The position numbers and the translations under genes are program-made. The notes under the pieces are model-generated. The model was not told the origin of the DNA. It saw nothing but the letters and a program-made list of their open reading frames with translations, and did not search any database. From Candidatus Galloscillospira excrementavium (lineage in GTDB: Bacteria > Bacillota > Clostridia > Oscillospirales > Oscillospiraceae), in assembly GCA_018711785.1 (NCBI GenBank), contig DVHW01000049.1, forward strand, positions 1 through 7,693: a stretch of 7,693 nt of DNA, written 5' to 3'. This document shows positions 1 through 5,422 of the stretch, one piece after another. Positions within the stretch are counted from its first letter, which is position 1. Each line of letters begins with the position of its first letter.

Positions 1-36
1 AGAGCGGGCCGGAGCGGCCAGAGAGAAGAAACGGAA

Positions 37-58
37 CTGCGCGGGGATGCCCGCGCAG
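37..58. other. Perfect 9-bp hairpin upstream of the first gene
   Basis: CTGCGCGGG (37-45) pairs with CCCGCGCAG (50-58) around a four-base loop. No run of T follows on the plus strand, so it is not a normal intrinsic terminator. It ends about six bases before the ribosome binding site of the 77-397 gene. It may be a transcript-processing or stability element, or chance structure in GC-rich DNA. Bases 1-36 show nothing recognisable. Confidence 0.45.
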
Positions 59-76
59 AGGATAGGAGGAAGGACC

Positions 77-397
77 ATGGAGGAGCTGTTCCTGCCCGTG
101 CTGTCCCACTTTCAAAACGGAAACGGGTGGATCGCCAGCGCGGATCGCCTGCGCTACCAGGTGACGCCGGAGGAGGAGAAGCTGACGGTCCAGGTCTGGC
201 AGGGGCCGTGGTGCTATGCCCTCTCCCGGGTGGAGGACACGGCGGAGTTTCCCCTGAGCGAGGGGGGGCTTGCGGCCCTGCGGGCCTGGCTGGAACAGCG
301 GGCGGAGGAGATGAACGGCCGCCCCCGGGAGAGCCTGGCGGAGACCATTGCCCGGCGGGACGCCCTGCTCCGGGAGCAGGCGGAGCAGGAGGGGTGA
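77..397 (+). CDS. Small hypothetical protein, 106 aa
   Basis: I do not recognise this family. The ATG at 77 is chosen because a strong AGGAGG-type ribosome binding site lies a few bases upstream (about 64-70). An in-frame ATG at 47 has no such site and falls in a hairpin. The product is small, acidic and soluble, with no signal peptide or membrane segment. Its first half has alternating hydrophobic residues that suggest beta strands, with a WQGPWCY patch at residues 41-47. Residues 62-104 are rich in Ala, Glu, Arg and Leu and probably form one or two long helices. Codon use is GC-rich like its neighbours, which supports a real gene. The gene upstream lies outside the window, so any operon is unknown. 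A strong intrinsic terminator follows about 80 bp after the stop. No function is proposed. Confidence 0.7.
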   Translation: MEELFLPVLSHFQNGNGWIASADRLRYQVTPEEEKLTVQVWQGPWCYALSRVEDTAEFPLSEGGLAALRAWLEQRAEEMNGRPRESLAETIARRDALLREQAEQEG

Positions 398-441
398 AGA
401 GGCGGTACAGCGCCTGCCGCCCGGACACGGCGAGAGGATAG

Positions 442-462
442 AAGAAATACGGCCTCAAGGCC
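442..462 (+). pseudogene. Inverted fragment of the rpsI 3' end (KKYGLKA)
   Basis: This 21-base stretch reads Lys-Lys-Tyr-Gly-Leu-Lys-Ala on the plus strand. It matches the minus-strand rpsI segment encoding residues 118-124 at 20 of 21 bases (one A/G difference at a synonymous position). An in-frame TAG lies immediately before it and CTG-TAA immediately after, so it is not translated as part of a gene. It is in the opposite orientation to rpsI and to the other tail copies. Descent from rpsI is inferred from the match. The homology is short, so the call is moderate. Confidence 0.55.
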
Positions 463-476
463 CTGTAAGGATGAGA

Positions 477-513
477 AACCGGCCGCCCAAATGGGCGGCC
501 GGTTGAATTTTTT
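477..513 (+). terminator. Intrinsic terminator after the small hypothetical gene
   Basis: A perfect 12-bp stem (AACCGGCCGCCC at 477-488 with GGGCGGCCGGTT at 493-504) has the loop AAAT and is followed by GAA and six T at 508-513. It is suited to ending plus-strand transcription from 77-397. On the minus strand only a short TTT follows, so it would be weak in that direction. It also lies 22 nt downstream, in minus-strand sense, of the degraded rpsI tail at 527-557. Confidence 0.85.
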
Positions 514-526
514 GCAGAAGACCCGG

Positions 527-557
527 CGCTTGCTGAACTGGGGCGCGTAGCGGGCGG
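527..557 (-). pseudogene. Degraded copy of the rpsI 3' end (ARYAPQFSKR)
   Basis: On the minus strand this reads Ala-Arg-Tyr-Ala-Pro-Gln-Phe-Ser-Lys-Arg, the end of ribosomal protein S9 with one Arg changed to Tyr. It matches the live rpsI end (965-995) at 27 of 31 bases, and the other tail copy (697-727) at 29 of 31. The stop codon that should follow is replaced by CGG. Homology ends at 557, before the KKYGLK codons. It is a fragment with no start and no function as a gene. Similarity to the second copy suggests both came from related donors or from one earlier event. Confidence 0.75.
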
Positions 558-645
558 AGCGCCTTCGGCACTCCGTGGCGCGGATGTCCCCACTCGCTCC
601 CGGCTCTCGCCGGAACCGCTCGGGGATGACAAAGGCCGCCCGCCG
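558..645. repeat. Palindrome-rich intergenic segment, REP-like
   Basis: No coding signal is visible. The stretch contains a stem at about 557-575 (GGAG/CTCC arms closing over GCC/GGC). It also has a longer imperfect dyad running from GTCCCC near 586 to GGGGATGAC near 622-630, around CGCTCCCGG/CCGG motifs. The minus-strand reading, beginning TGTCATCCCCGAGCG, resembles short palindromic repeats scattered in many gut Clostridia. That family assignment is from memory and needs a genome-wide count. Confidence 0.4.
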
Positions 646-677
646 AAAAAAGTACCGCCCCTCGGAAGGAGCGGTAC
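646..677 (-). terminator. Intrinsic terminator behind the second rpsI tail copy
   Basis: On the minus strand a 10-bp stem (GTACCGCTCC with GGGGCGGTAC, one G-T pair; plus-strand arms 652-661 and 668-677) has a six-base loop and is followed by six T (646-651). It lies 15 nt beyond the TAA that ends the rpsI tail copy at 696-750, the same arrangement as live rpsI and its own terminator. Confidence 0.85.
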
Positions 678-692
678 CAGATGCGTATGCTG

Positions 693-750
693 TTAACGCT
701 TGCTGAACTGGGGCGCGCGGCGGGCGGCCTTCAGGCCGTACTTCTTGCGC
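693..750 (-). pseudogene. Second copy of the rpsI 3' end, protein sequence intact
   Basis: Read on the minus strand this encodes [18 protein letters not shown] followed by TAA, identical in protein to the last 18 residues of S9. Bases 697-750 match live rpsI 965-1018 at 51 of 54 positions. All three differences are synonymous, and the stop is TAA where the live gene has TGA. Upstream of the RKK codons the similarity stops at once. The open frame does continue to an ATG at 959, but that stretch is hairpin-rich intergenic DNA without S9 similarity or a ribosome binding site. It is therefore a 3'-end fragment with its own stop and terminator, and not a second S9 gene. The synonymous-only divergence suggests it was once the end of a working rpsI from a related strain or from an element that replaces the rpsI tail. 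Confidence 0.85.
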
Positions 751-775
751 GCCCCGGGGATGGGGTGATACCCGC

Positions 776-896
776 CCCCCGGGGGCCCCGCACCTATTTT
801 ATCTGCACGGGCGAAGTGAATTCGCCCGGCATCAAGGTTTTGGACCAAGGTCCAAAACGCTTGTACGGCGCAGAGCGCCGCCCCATCTGTATGGGG
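776..896. repeat. Chain of back-to-back perfect hairpins
   Basis: Five inverted repeats follow each other with little spacing. They are CCCCCGGGGG at 776-785; CGGGCGAA/TTCGCCCG at 808-815 and 821-828; a 13-bp stem with one bulged base at 833-845 and 850-863; CGGCGC/GCGCCG at 866-871 and 875-880; and CCCCAT/ATGGGG at 881-886 and 891-896. None has a T run of terminator type, and no gene is visible. This is probably a composite palindromic intergenic repeat or a structured RNA remnant. It sits between the second rpsI tail copy and the live rpsI terminator. Confidence 0.55.
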
Positions 897-910
897 TCCC
901 GAAGGAGCGC

Positions 911-942
911 AAGCAAAATGCCGCCCCGAAGGGCGGCATTTT
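911..942 (-). terminator. rpsI terminator with UUCG tetraloop
   Basis: On the minus strand a perfect 12-bp stem (AAAATGCCGCCC with GGGCGGCATTTT; plus-strand arms 915-926 and 931-942) is closed by the very stable C(UUCG)G loop and ends in TTTT then GCTT. It lies 18 nt after the rpsI stop codon and is suited to ending the rplM-rpsI transcript. Confidence 0.88.
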
Positions 943-960
943 GGAAGCATCGACTGCAAC

Positions 961-1365
961 TCAGCGCTTGCTGAACTGGGGGGCGCGACGGGCGGCCTTG
1001 AGGCCGTACTTCTTGCGCTCCTTCATGCGAGGGTCGCGGGTGAGGAACCCGGCGGCCTTCAGGGCGGGGCGGAACTCGGGGTCCATGGCCAGCAGAGCCC
1101 GGGCGAGGCCGTGGCGGATGGCGCCGGCCTGGCCGGACACGCCACCGCCCAGCACGGTGGCCTCCACATCCACCTTGCCGGTGGTGCCGGTGGTGTTCAG
1201 GGGCTGGCGGACGATGAGCTTCAGAGTCTCCAGGCCGAAGTAGTCGTCAATGTCGCGGCCGTTGATGGTGATGGCGCCGGTGCCGTTGGGGTACAGGTGC
1301 ACCCGGGCCACAGAGGACTTGCGGCGGCCGGTGCCGTAGAGATAAGGCTTCTTGCTCTTGTACAT
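961..1365 (-). CDS. rpsI: 30S ribosomal protein S9 (uS9)
   Basis: S9 is a primary component of the 30S head, and its C-terminal tail reaches the P-site tRNA. The product is 134 aa, close to the usual 130. It begins with the conserved [14 protein letters not shown] segment (residues 10-22), carries the family signature [19 protein letters not shown] at residues 73-91, and ends in the basic [18 protein letters not shown] tail whose last residues (SKR) contact tRNA. The ATG at 1365 is preceded by a TAAGGAGG site that overlaps the rplM stop. The 14-bp gap to rplM indicates one operon with likely coupled expression. Its terminator is at 911-942. The last 18 codons are the source of the fragment copies at 693-750, 527-557 and 442-462, so this 3' end may serve as an integration site. 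Confidence 0.98.
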   Translation of the reverse strand: MYKSKKPYLYGTGRRKSSVARVHLYPNGTGAITINGRDIDDYFGLETLKLIVRQPLNTTGTTGKVDVEATVLGGGVSGQAGAIRHGLARALLAMDPEFRPALKAAGFLTRDPRMKERKKYGLKAARRAPQFSKR

Positions 1366-1379
1366 CGTTTGTTTCCTCC

Positions 1380-1811
1380 TTATTCCGCGGTCCAGGGCTC
1401 GGGCTTCTGCGCGGCCTGGCTGTGCTCGGCGCCGCGATAGATGTGGAGCCGGGTCAGGGAGTTCTTGCCGAGGGTGTTGTGGGGGAGCATGCCCTTCACG
1501 GCCAGCTGCATGGCCAGCTCAGGCCGCTCCTGCATCAGGATGCGGTACTTGGTCTCCTTCAGACCGCCCACCCAGCCGGAGTGGCGGCGGTACATCTTCT
1601 GCTCCAGCTTCTTGCCGGTGAGGACGGCCTTCTCGGCGTTGATGATGACCACGAAGTCGCCGCAGTCGGCGTTGGGAGTGAACTCGGGCTTATGCTTGCC
1701 CCGCAGCAGGGTGGCGGCGGTGGCGGCAGTCTTGCCCAGGGGCTTGCCGGCCGCGTCGAGGATATACCACTTGCGGACGATGTTCCCCTTGTTTGCCATA
1801 AAAGTGGACAT
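1380..1811 (-). CDS. rplM: 50S ribosomal protein L13 (uL13)
   Basis: L13 is an early-assembly protein of the 50S subunit that binds 23S rRNA. The 143-aa product has the family hallmarks: [20 protein letters not shown] near residues 14-33, the core [18 protein letters not shown] (51-68), and the C-terminal signature [20 protein letters not shown] (108-127). The chosen ATG at 1811 has GGAGG seven bases upstream. The open frame extends further upstream (to 1877), but an in-frame ATG at 1826 has no comparable site and an earlier start would use up the leader. It is the first gene of the rplM-rpsI operon, transcribed from the consensus promoter at 1901-1929 through a leader of about 80 nt containing a hairpin. 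In Firmicutes L13 leaders are known to be autoregulatory, which is plausible here but not shown. Confidence 0.98.
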   Translation of the reverse strand: MSTFMANKGNIVRKWYILDAAGKPLGKTAATAATLLRGKHKPEFTPNADCGDFVVIINAEKAVLTGKKLEQKMYRRHSGWVGGLKETKYRILMQERPELAMQLAVKGMLPHNTLGKNSLTRLHIYRGAEHSQAAQKPEPWTAE

Positions 1812-1869
1812 AGGTGAAACCTCCATTGCTTTTCTATCTTCCTCTTCCGAGTCAGGTGAACACAATAAG

Positions 1870-1894
1870 CGCCCCACTCTGGACGAGTGGAGCG
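1870..1894 (-). promoter_or_regulatory. 5' leader hairpin of rplM, possible L13 autoregulatory leader
   Basis: Right at the expected 5' end of the rplM transcript, CGCTCCACTC pairs with GAGTGGGGCG over ten positions (one G-U) around the loop GTCCA. No U run follows, so it is not a plain terminator. A leader RNA called L13_leader is known upstream of rplM in Gram-positive bacteria. The position fits, but I cannot confirm the consensus by eye. It could also simply stabilise the transcript's 5' end. Confidence 0.5.
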
Positions 1895-1900
1895 TTTTGT

Positions 1901-1929
1901 ATTATAATGCAGTCGTTTCAATGTGTCAA
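1901..1929 (-). promoter_or_regulatory. Perfect-consensus sigma-70/SigA promoter of rplM-rpsI
   Basis: On the minus strand TTGACA (1924-1929) and TATAAT (1901-1906) match the housekeeping consensus at 12 of 12 positions with a 17-bp spacer. The predicted start is near 1894-1896, giving a leader of about 80 nt. AT-rich DNA lies upstream. Such strength fits a ribosomal protein operon that is then restrained by feedback. Confidence 0.92.
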
Positions 1930-1969
1930 CGGCTTTTTGAGAAAAATTTATTCTGCGGGAAGTTATCTC

Positions 1970-1998
1970 TTGATTTCTCTTGTTTTCTCGCGTATGCT
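1970..1998 (+). promoter_or_regulatory. Candidate promoter of the TtcA-like gene
   Basis: TTGATT (1970-1975) and TATGCT (1993-1998) are spaced by 17 bp in the AT-rich gap divergent from rplM. Each box matches the consensus at 4 of 6 positions. Transcription would begin near 2005, about 50 nt before the chosen TTG start. The assignment is tentative because the surrounding sequence is generally T-rich. Confidence 0.45.
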
Positions 1999-2056
1999 CT
2001 CTTTATCTCGATTCCATTTTTACATTTTATCTGCCCGAAAAGTGAGGTTTTTGCCC

Positions 2057-2827
2057 TTGAACAAGATTCTGAGCTATGTCCGCCGCTGCGTGGAGGACTA
2101 CGACATGATCTCCCCCGGGGACACGGTAGCCGTGGGGGTATCCGGCGGGAAGGATTCCCTGGTCCTCCTGACCGCCCTGGCCCGGCTGCGGGAGTTCTAC
2201 CCCGTCCCCTTCACGGTGGAGGCCTTCACCCTGGACATGGGCCGCGTGGACGGCGGGGAGGGGATGGACTTCTCCGGCGTGGCGGAGCACTGCCGCCGGC
2301 TCGGCGTGTCCTACACCCTGCTCCCTTCCGAGATCCACCACATCATCTTCGACCTGCGCAGAGAGAAGAACCCCTGCTCCATGTGCGCCAAGATGCGCCG
2401 GGGGGCCCTCCACAACGCCCTGGCCGAGCGGGGGATCAAGAAAATTGCCCTGGGCCACCACTTTGACGACGCGGTGGAGACCTTCTTCCTCTCCCTGTTC
2501 TACGAGGGGCGGCTGAGCTGCTTCCAGCCGGTGACCTACCTGGACCGCACCGGCATCACCCAGATCCGCCCCCTGCTCTACTGCGGGGAGGGACTCATCC
2601 GCAACACCGCCCAGCGGGAGGGCCTGCCGGTGGTCCACAACCCCTGCCCGGCGGACGGGTACACCAAGCGCCAGGAGGTCAAGGAGCTCATCCGCACCCT
2701 GGACAAGCGGTACCCCGGCCTGAAGAGCCGGGTGTTTGGGGCCATGCAGCACCTGCCCCTGCCCGAGTGGGGCCCGGTGCGGCACCGGCGCTTGCCTCTG
2801 CCCGAGGAGGGGGCGGGGGCGCCGTGA
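2057..2827 (+). CDS. TtcA-family tRNA 2-thiocytidine synthetase
   Basis: TtcA-family enzymes are ATP-dependent, iron-sulfur-containing thiolases; E. coli TtcA makes 2-thiocytidine at tRNA position 32. The 256-aa product has the PP-loop SGGKDS at residues 29-34, a CSMC pair (Cys107, Cys110) and a third cysteine in HNPC (Cys197). These match the three cluster-ligating cysteines of TtcA. GHHFDDAVETFF at 133-144 is the family's conserved second motif. It is shorter than E. coli TtcA (311 aa), as expected for clostridial members. The start is uncertain: TTG at 2057 is favoured because GTGAGG lies nine bases upstream and family members begin near MNKILSY. In-frame GTG at 2042 and TTG at 2051 are alternatives. 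The last 18 residues are Pro/Arg/Gly-rich and probably variable. The stop overlaps the next gene by four bases, so the two are probably co-translated. The exact modified base is inferred from family. Confidence 0.88.
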   Translation: MNKILSYVRRCVEDYDMISPGDTVAVGVSGGKDSLVLLTALARLREFYPVPFTVEAFTLDMGRVDGGEGMDFSGVAEHCRRLGVSYTLLPSEIHHIIFDLRREKNPCSMCAKMRRGALHNALAERGIKKIALGHHFDDAVETFFLSLFYEGRLSCFQPVTYLDRTGITQIRPLLYCGEGLIRNTAQREGLPVVHNPCPADGYTKRQEVKELIRTLDKRYPGLKSRVFGAMQHLPLPEWGPVRHRRLPLPEEGAGAP

Positions 2828-3324
2828 GGATCGCGGTGCTGGGGTACAGCGGCGCGGGAAAATCCACCCTGGCCCGGGCGCTGGGGGAGAAGTACGGCTG
2901 CCCGGTGCTCCACCTGGACCAGGTGCAGTTCACCGCCGGCTGGCGGGAGCGGGACCGGACGGAGGCCCTGGCCCTGGTGCGGGCCGTTCAGGACCGGCCG
3001 TCCTGGGTCATCGACGGCAACTATGAGAAGTTCGACCAGGCCCGGCGGCTGGCCCTGGCCGAGCGCATCGTGCTCCTGGAGTTTCCCCGCCGCATCTGCC
3101 TGCCCCGGGCGGTGAAGCGGTGGCTCCAATACCGGGGCAGGACCCGGGAGAGCATGGCGGAGGGGTGCGTGGAGAAGCTGGACTGGGCCTTCCTCCGCTG
3201 GATCTTGTGGGAGGGGCGCACCCGGGCGGTCCGGGACCACTACCGGGCCATCCGGGCGGCCTATCCGGACAAGACGGTGGTCCTTAAGACTCCGGCCCAG
3301 GTGAGGGCTTTCCTGTCGGTGTGA
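2824..3324 (+). CDS. P-loop kinase-like protein, FlaR/topology-modulation type
   Basis: This is a small nucleotide-binding protein of the adenylate-kinase-like P-loop class, often annotated as DNA topology modulation protein (FlaR). The substrate of the family is not settled and I propose none. The 166-aa product has a Walker A motif GYSGAGKST at residues 7-15, an HLD segment at 30-32 and WVIDGNY at 61-67, all typical of this group. The basic, aromatic 88-140 region would form the lid and helical part. The GTG start at 2824 overlaps the upstream stop as GTGA. A GAGGAGG-like site lies in the end of the TtcA-like gene. A longer frame from 2767 exists but adds a low-complexity Gly/Ala-rich extension before the Walker strand. 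It ends at a strong bidirectional terminator. Confidence is good in the fold and lower in the family name. Confidence 0.82.
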   Translation: MRIAVLGYSGAGKSTLARALGEKYGCPVLHLDQVQFTAGWRERDRTEALALVRAVQDRPSWVIDGNYEKFDQARRLALAERIVLLEFPRRICLPRAVKRWLQYRGRTRESMAEGCVEKLDWAFLRWILWEGRTRAVRDHYRAIRAAYPDKTVVLKTPAQVRAFLSV

Positions 3325-3332
3325 ACAGAGTC

Positions 3333-3367
3333 AAAAGGGCGGCGGTCTATTGGACCGCCGCCCCTTT
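3333..3367. terminator. Bidirectional terminator between convergent genes
   Basis: GGGCGGCGGTC (3337-3347) pairs perfectly with GACCGCCGCCC (3353-3363) around a five-base loop. On the plus strand the stem is followed by CTTT, and on the minus strand by TTTT (complement of 3333-3336). It lies 12 bp after the P-loop gene stop and 26 bp beyond the htpG stop, so it can end both convergent transcripts. Confidence 0.88.
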
Positions 3368-3389
3368 GGTATTCTACCGGGTCCTGGAT

Positions 3390-5303
3390 TCAGTTCATCA
3401 GGGAGCAGACCAGCTCGGTGTACCGGGCCGGGTCCTCGATGGGCAGCCCGGCAATGAGCAGGGCCTGGTCGTAGAGCAGCTCGGCGTAGACCTTGGCCTT
3501 CTCCTTGTCGCTGTCTACCGCCTGCCGCAGGGCGGCGAAGGCGGCCGAGTCCGGGTTGAGCTCCAGCACCCGCTGGGCCCGCATGTTCCCGGCGTGCTCC
3601 GGGTCGGCCTTCTGGAAGTACTTCTCCATCTCCAGCGTGATGGGGCCGTCGGCGGTCATGCACACCGCGCCGGTCTTGAGGATCCTGGAGATGCGGGCCT
3701 CCTTGATCTTGTCCCCAAGGGTCTCCTTCACGAAGGAGAGCACGTCCTTGTTCTCCTCGGCCTTCTTCTCGCTCTCCTGCTTCTCCTCCTCGGTCTGGGG
3801 GAGGGCGTCCTCGTCGTTGACCGACTTGAAGGACTTCTCCTCAAAGGCACCCAGGGCGTCCACCACGAACTGGTCGGGCTCCTCGGTGAGGTAGAGGATC
3901 TCGTACCCCTTGTCCAGGATGCGCTCCACCTGGGGCAGCTTGGAGACCTGGTCCACGCTGTCGCCGCAGGCGTAGTAGATGAATTCCTGCCCCTCGGCCA
4001 TGCGGGAGACATACTCGGAGAGGGTGGTGTACCTGCCCTCCTTGGAGGACCAGAAGAGGAGCAGGTCCTTCAAAAGGTCCTTGTGGGCGCCGTAGTCGGA
4101 GACCACGCCGTACTTGATCTGCATGCCGAAGGCCCGCCAGAACTTCTCGTACTTCTCCCGGTCGTCCTTCTGAAGCCGCAGCAGCTCGGCCTTCACCTTC
4201 TTCTCCAAGTTGCCGGCGATGACCTTCAGCACCCGGGTGTGCTGGAGCATCTCCCGGGAGATGTTCAGGGACAGGTCCTGGGAGTCCACCACGCCCCTCA
4301 CAAAGCGGAAGTGGTCGGGGAGCAGATCGGCGCACTTGTCCATGATGAGCACGCCGGAGGAGTAGAGCTGCAGGCCCTTCTCGTACTCCCGGGTGTAGAA
4401 GTCATAGGGCGCGTGGGATGGGATATAGAGCAGGGCCTTGTACTCCACCTGGCCCTCAGCGCTGACGTGGACGGTGGCCAGGGGGTCCTCCCAGTCGCCG
4501 TAGTGCTCCTTGTAGAAGGCGCTGTACTCCTCGTCCTTCACCTCGCTCTTGGGCCGCTGCCACAGGGGCACCATGGAGTTGAGGGTCTCCCACTCGTCGT
4601 AGTCCTCCCACTCCGGCTTGTAGTCCTCCCCGGCCCCCTCGGGGCGGGGCTTCTGGCGGGACTTGTGCATGAGCATGACGATAGGGTAGTGGATATAGTC
4701 GGAGTACTTCTTCACCAGGTCGTCCAGCCGGTACTGCTCCAGATACTCGCTGTACTTCTCCTCCTCGGTGTCCGGCTTGATGTGGAGCACCACGTCGGTG
4801 CCCGCCGCCTCCTTTTCCGCCGGGGTGAGGGTGTACCCGTCCGCCCCCTCGCTCTCCCAGCACCAGGCCTCGTCGCTGCCGTAGGCCCGGGAGGTGACGG
4901 TGACCTTGTCGGCCACCATGAAGGCGGAGTAGAAGCCCACGCCGAACTGGCCGATGATGTCCACGTCTGACTTCTTCTCCTCGTCCATCTCCTTCTTGAA
5001 CTGGAGGGAGCCGCTGCGGGCGATGGTGCCCAGGTTCTGCTCCAGCTCCTCCTTCGTCATGCCGATGCCGTTGTCCGAGATGGTCAGGGTCCGCTTCACC
5101 TGGTCGGGGGTGAGGGTAATCTTGAAGTCCTCCCGGTTCAGCCCCACCTTGTCGTCGGTGAGGGACTTGTAGGCCAGCTTGTCCACCGCGTCGCTGGCGT
5201 TGGAGATGAGCTCCCGGAGAAAGATCTCCTTGTGGGTGTAGATGGAGTTGATCATCAGGTCCAGCAGCCGCTTGGACTCGGCCTTGAACTGCTTCTTTGC
5301 CAT
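3390..5303 (-). CDS. htpG: Molecular chaperone HtpG (bacterial Hsp90)
   Basis: HtpG is the ATP-dependent homodimeric Hsp90 chaperone of the cytosol. The 637-aa product is full length (family about 620-640). The N-terminal GHKL ATPase domain (about 1-215) shows ELISNASDAVDKL at 31-43 with catalytic Glu31 and magnesium-binding Asn35, DNGIGM at 77-82 and the lid/glycine motif GQFGVGFYSAF at 118-128. The middle domain includes LNISREMLQ with the ATP-contacting arginine and the WETLNSMVPLWQRP stretch. The C-terminal dimerisation domain follows a charged Glu/Lys/Gln-rich linker. The ATG at 5303 has GGAGG eight bases upstream. A CIRCE operator overlaps the promoter, so HrcA should repress the gene and heat should induce it. 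B. subtilis htpG is not CIRCE-controlled, which makes this arrangement notable. It is monocistronic by layout, ending at the convergent terminator. Confidence 0.98.
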   Translation of the reverse strand: MAKKQFKAESKRLLDLMINSIYTHKEIFLRELISNASDAVDKLAYKSLTDDKVGLNREDFKITLTPDQVKRTLTISDNGIGMTKEELEQNLGTIARSGSLQFKKEMDEEKKSDVDIIGQFGVGFYSAFMVADKVTVTSRAYGSDEAWCWESEGADGYTLTPAEKEAAGTDVVLHIKPDTEEEKYSEYLEQYRLDDLVKKYSDYIHYPIVMLMHKSRQKPRPEGAGEDYKPEWEDYDEWETLNSMVPLWQRPKSEVKDEEYSAFYKEHYGDWEDPLATVHVSAEGQVEYKALLYIPSHAPYDFYTREYEKGLQLYSSGVLIMDKCADLLPDHFRFVRGVVDSQDLSLNISREMLQHTRVLKVIAGNLEKKVKAELLRLQKDDREKYEKFWRAFGMQIKYGVVSDYGAHKDLLKDLLLFWSSKEGRYTTLSEYVSRMAEGQEFIYYACGDSVDQVSKLPQVERILDKGYEILYLTEEPDQFVVDALGAFEEKSFKSVNDEDALPQTEEEKQESEKKAEENKDVLSFVKETLGDKIKEARISRILKTGAVCMTADGPITLEMEKYFQKADPEHAGNMRAQRVLELNPDSAAFAALRQAVDSDKEKAKVYAELLYDQALLIAGLPIEDPARYTELVCSLMN

Positions 5304-5339
5304 GGTACACGCCTCCGTATATCGAAATGGATGAAAAAC

Positions 5340-5378
5340 ATAGCGTTAGCACTCGAATGTTTTGAGTGCTAACGCTAT
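5340..5378 (-). promoter_or_regulatory. CIRCE operator (HrcA binding site) of htpG
   Basis: TTAGCACTC-N9-GAGTGCTAA (5346-5354 and 5364-5372) matches the CIRCE consensus at all 18 arm positions. The palindrome extends another six bases on each side (ATAGCG/CGCTAT), giving 15-bp arms. It covers the predicted transcription start and touches the -10 box, a repressing position. It would also form a stable hairpin in the 5' leader of the mRNA. Confidence 0.97.
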
Positions 5379-5405
5379 TGTAGTGCTTCGGACCGGAAAT
5401 TTCAA
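5377..5405 (-). promoter_or_regulatory. SigA-type promoter of htpG
   Basis: On the minus strand TTGAAA (5400-5405) and TACAAT (5377-5382) are separated by 17 bp, each a 5 of 6 match or close to it. The start would fall near 5370, inside the CIRCE palindrome. The promoter lies in the 119-bp gap after the DUF3021 gene, where I see no terminator, so some read-through from the upstream operon is possible. Confidence 0.82.
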
Positions 5406-5422
5406 GGGGGTTCAAGGAAAGT

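Noticed and set aside
47..76. Upstream ATG at 47 as start of the first gene
   Set aside because: It sits in the 37-58 hairpin and lacks a ribosome binding site, while the ATG at 77 has a strong one.
58..446. Similarity between GAGGATAG-type stretches near 58-72 and 433-446 as a direct repeat bracketing the first gene
   Set aside because: The match is short and purine-rich, and the first lies in a ribosome binding site, so chance or SD-like composition explains it.
776..896. CRISPR array
   Set aside because: The hairpins have different sequences and irregular spacing; there is no repeated direct unit with spacers.
693..959. 88-codon minus-strand frame ending in an S9 tail, as a possible alternative S9 gene
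   Set aside because: Only the last 18 codons match S9. The rest translates hairpins and the live rpsI terminator, and there is no ribosome binding site at its ATG.
2027..2785. Minus-strand open frame antisense to the TtcA-like gene
   Set aside because: The other strand has clear TtcA motifs (SGGKDS, cysteine pair); this frame has none and no start signal.
3321..4970. Very long plus-strand open frame (549 codons) antisense to htpG
   Set aside because: It is a Leu/Val/Gly-rich mirror of the htpG codons, has no ribosome binding site and runs through the bidirectional terminator. Long antisense frames are expected in GC-rich genes.
5383..5422. Paired CTTGAA motifs after the DUF3021 stop as a regulatory repeat
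   Set aside because: One is the -35 region of htpG and the other is a six-base coincidence; no dyad or phased spacing supports a site.
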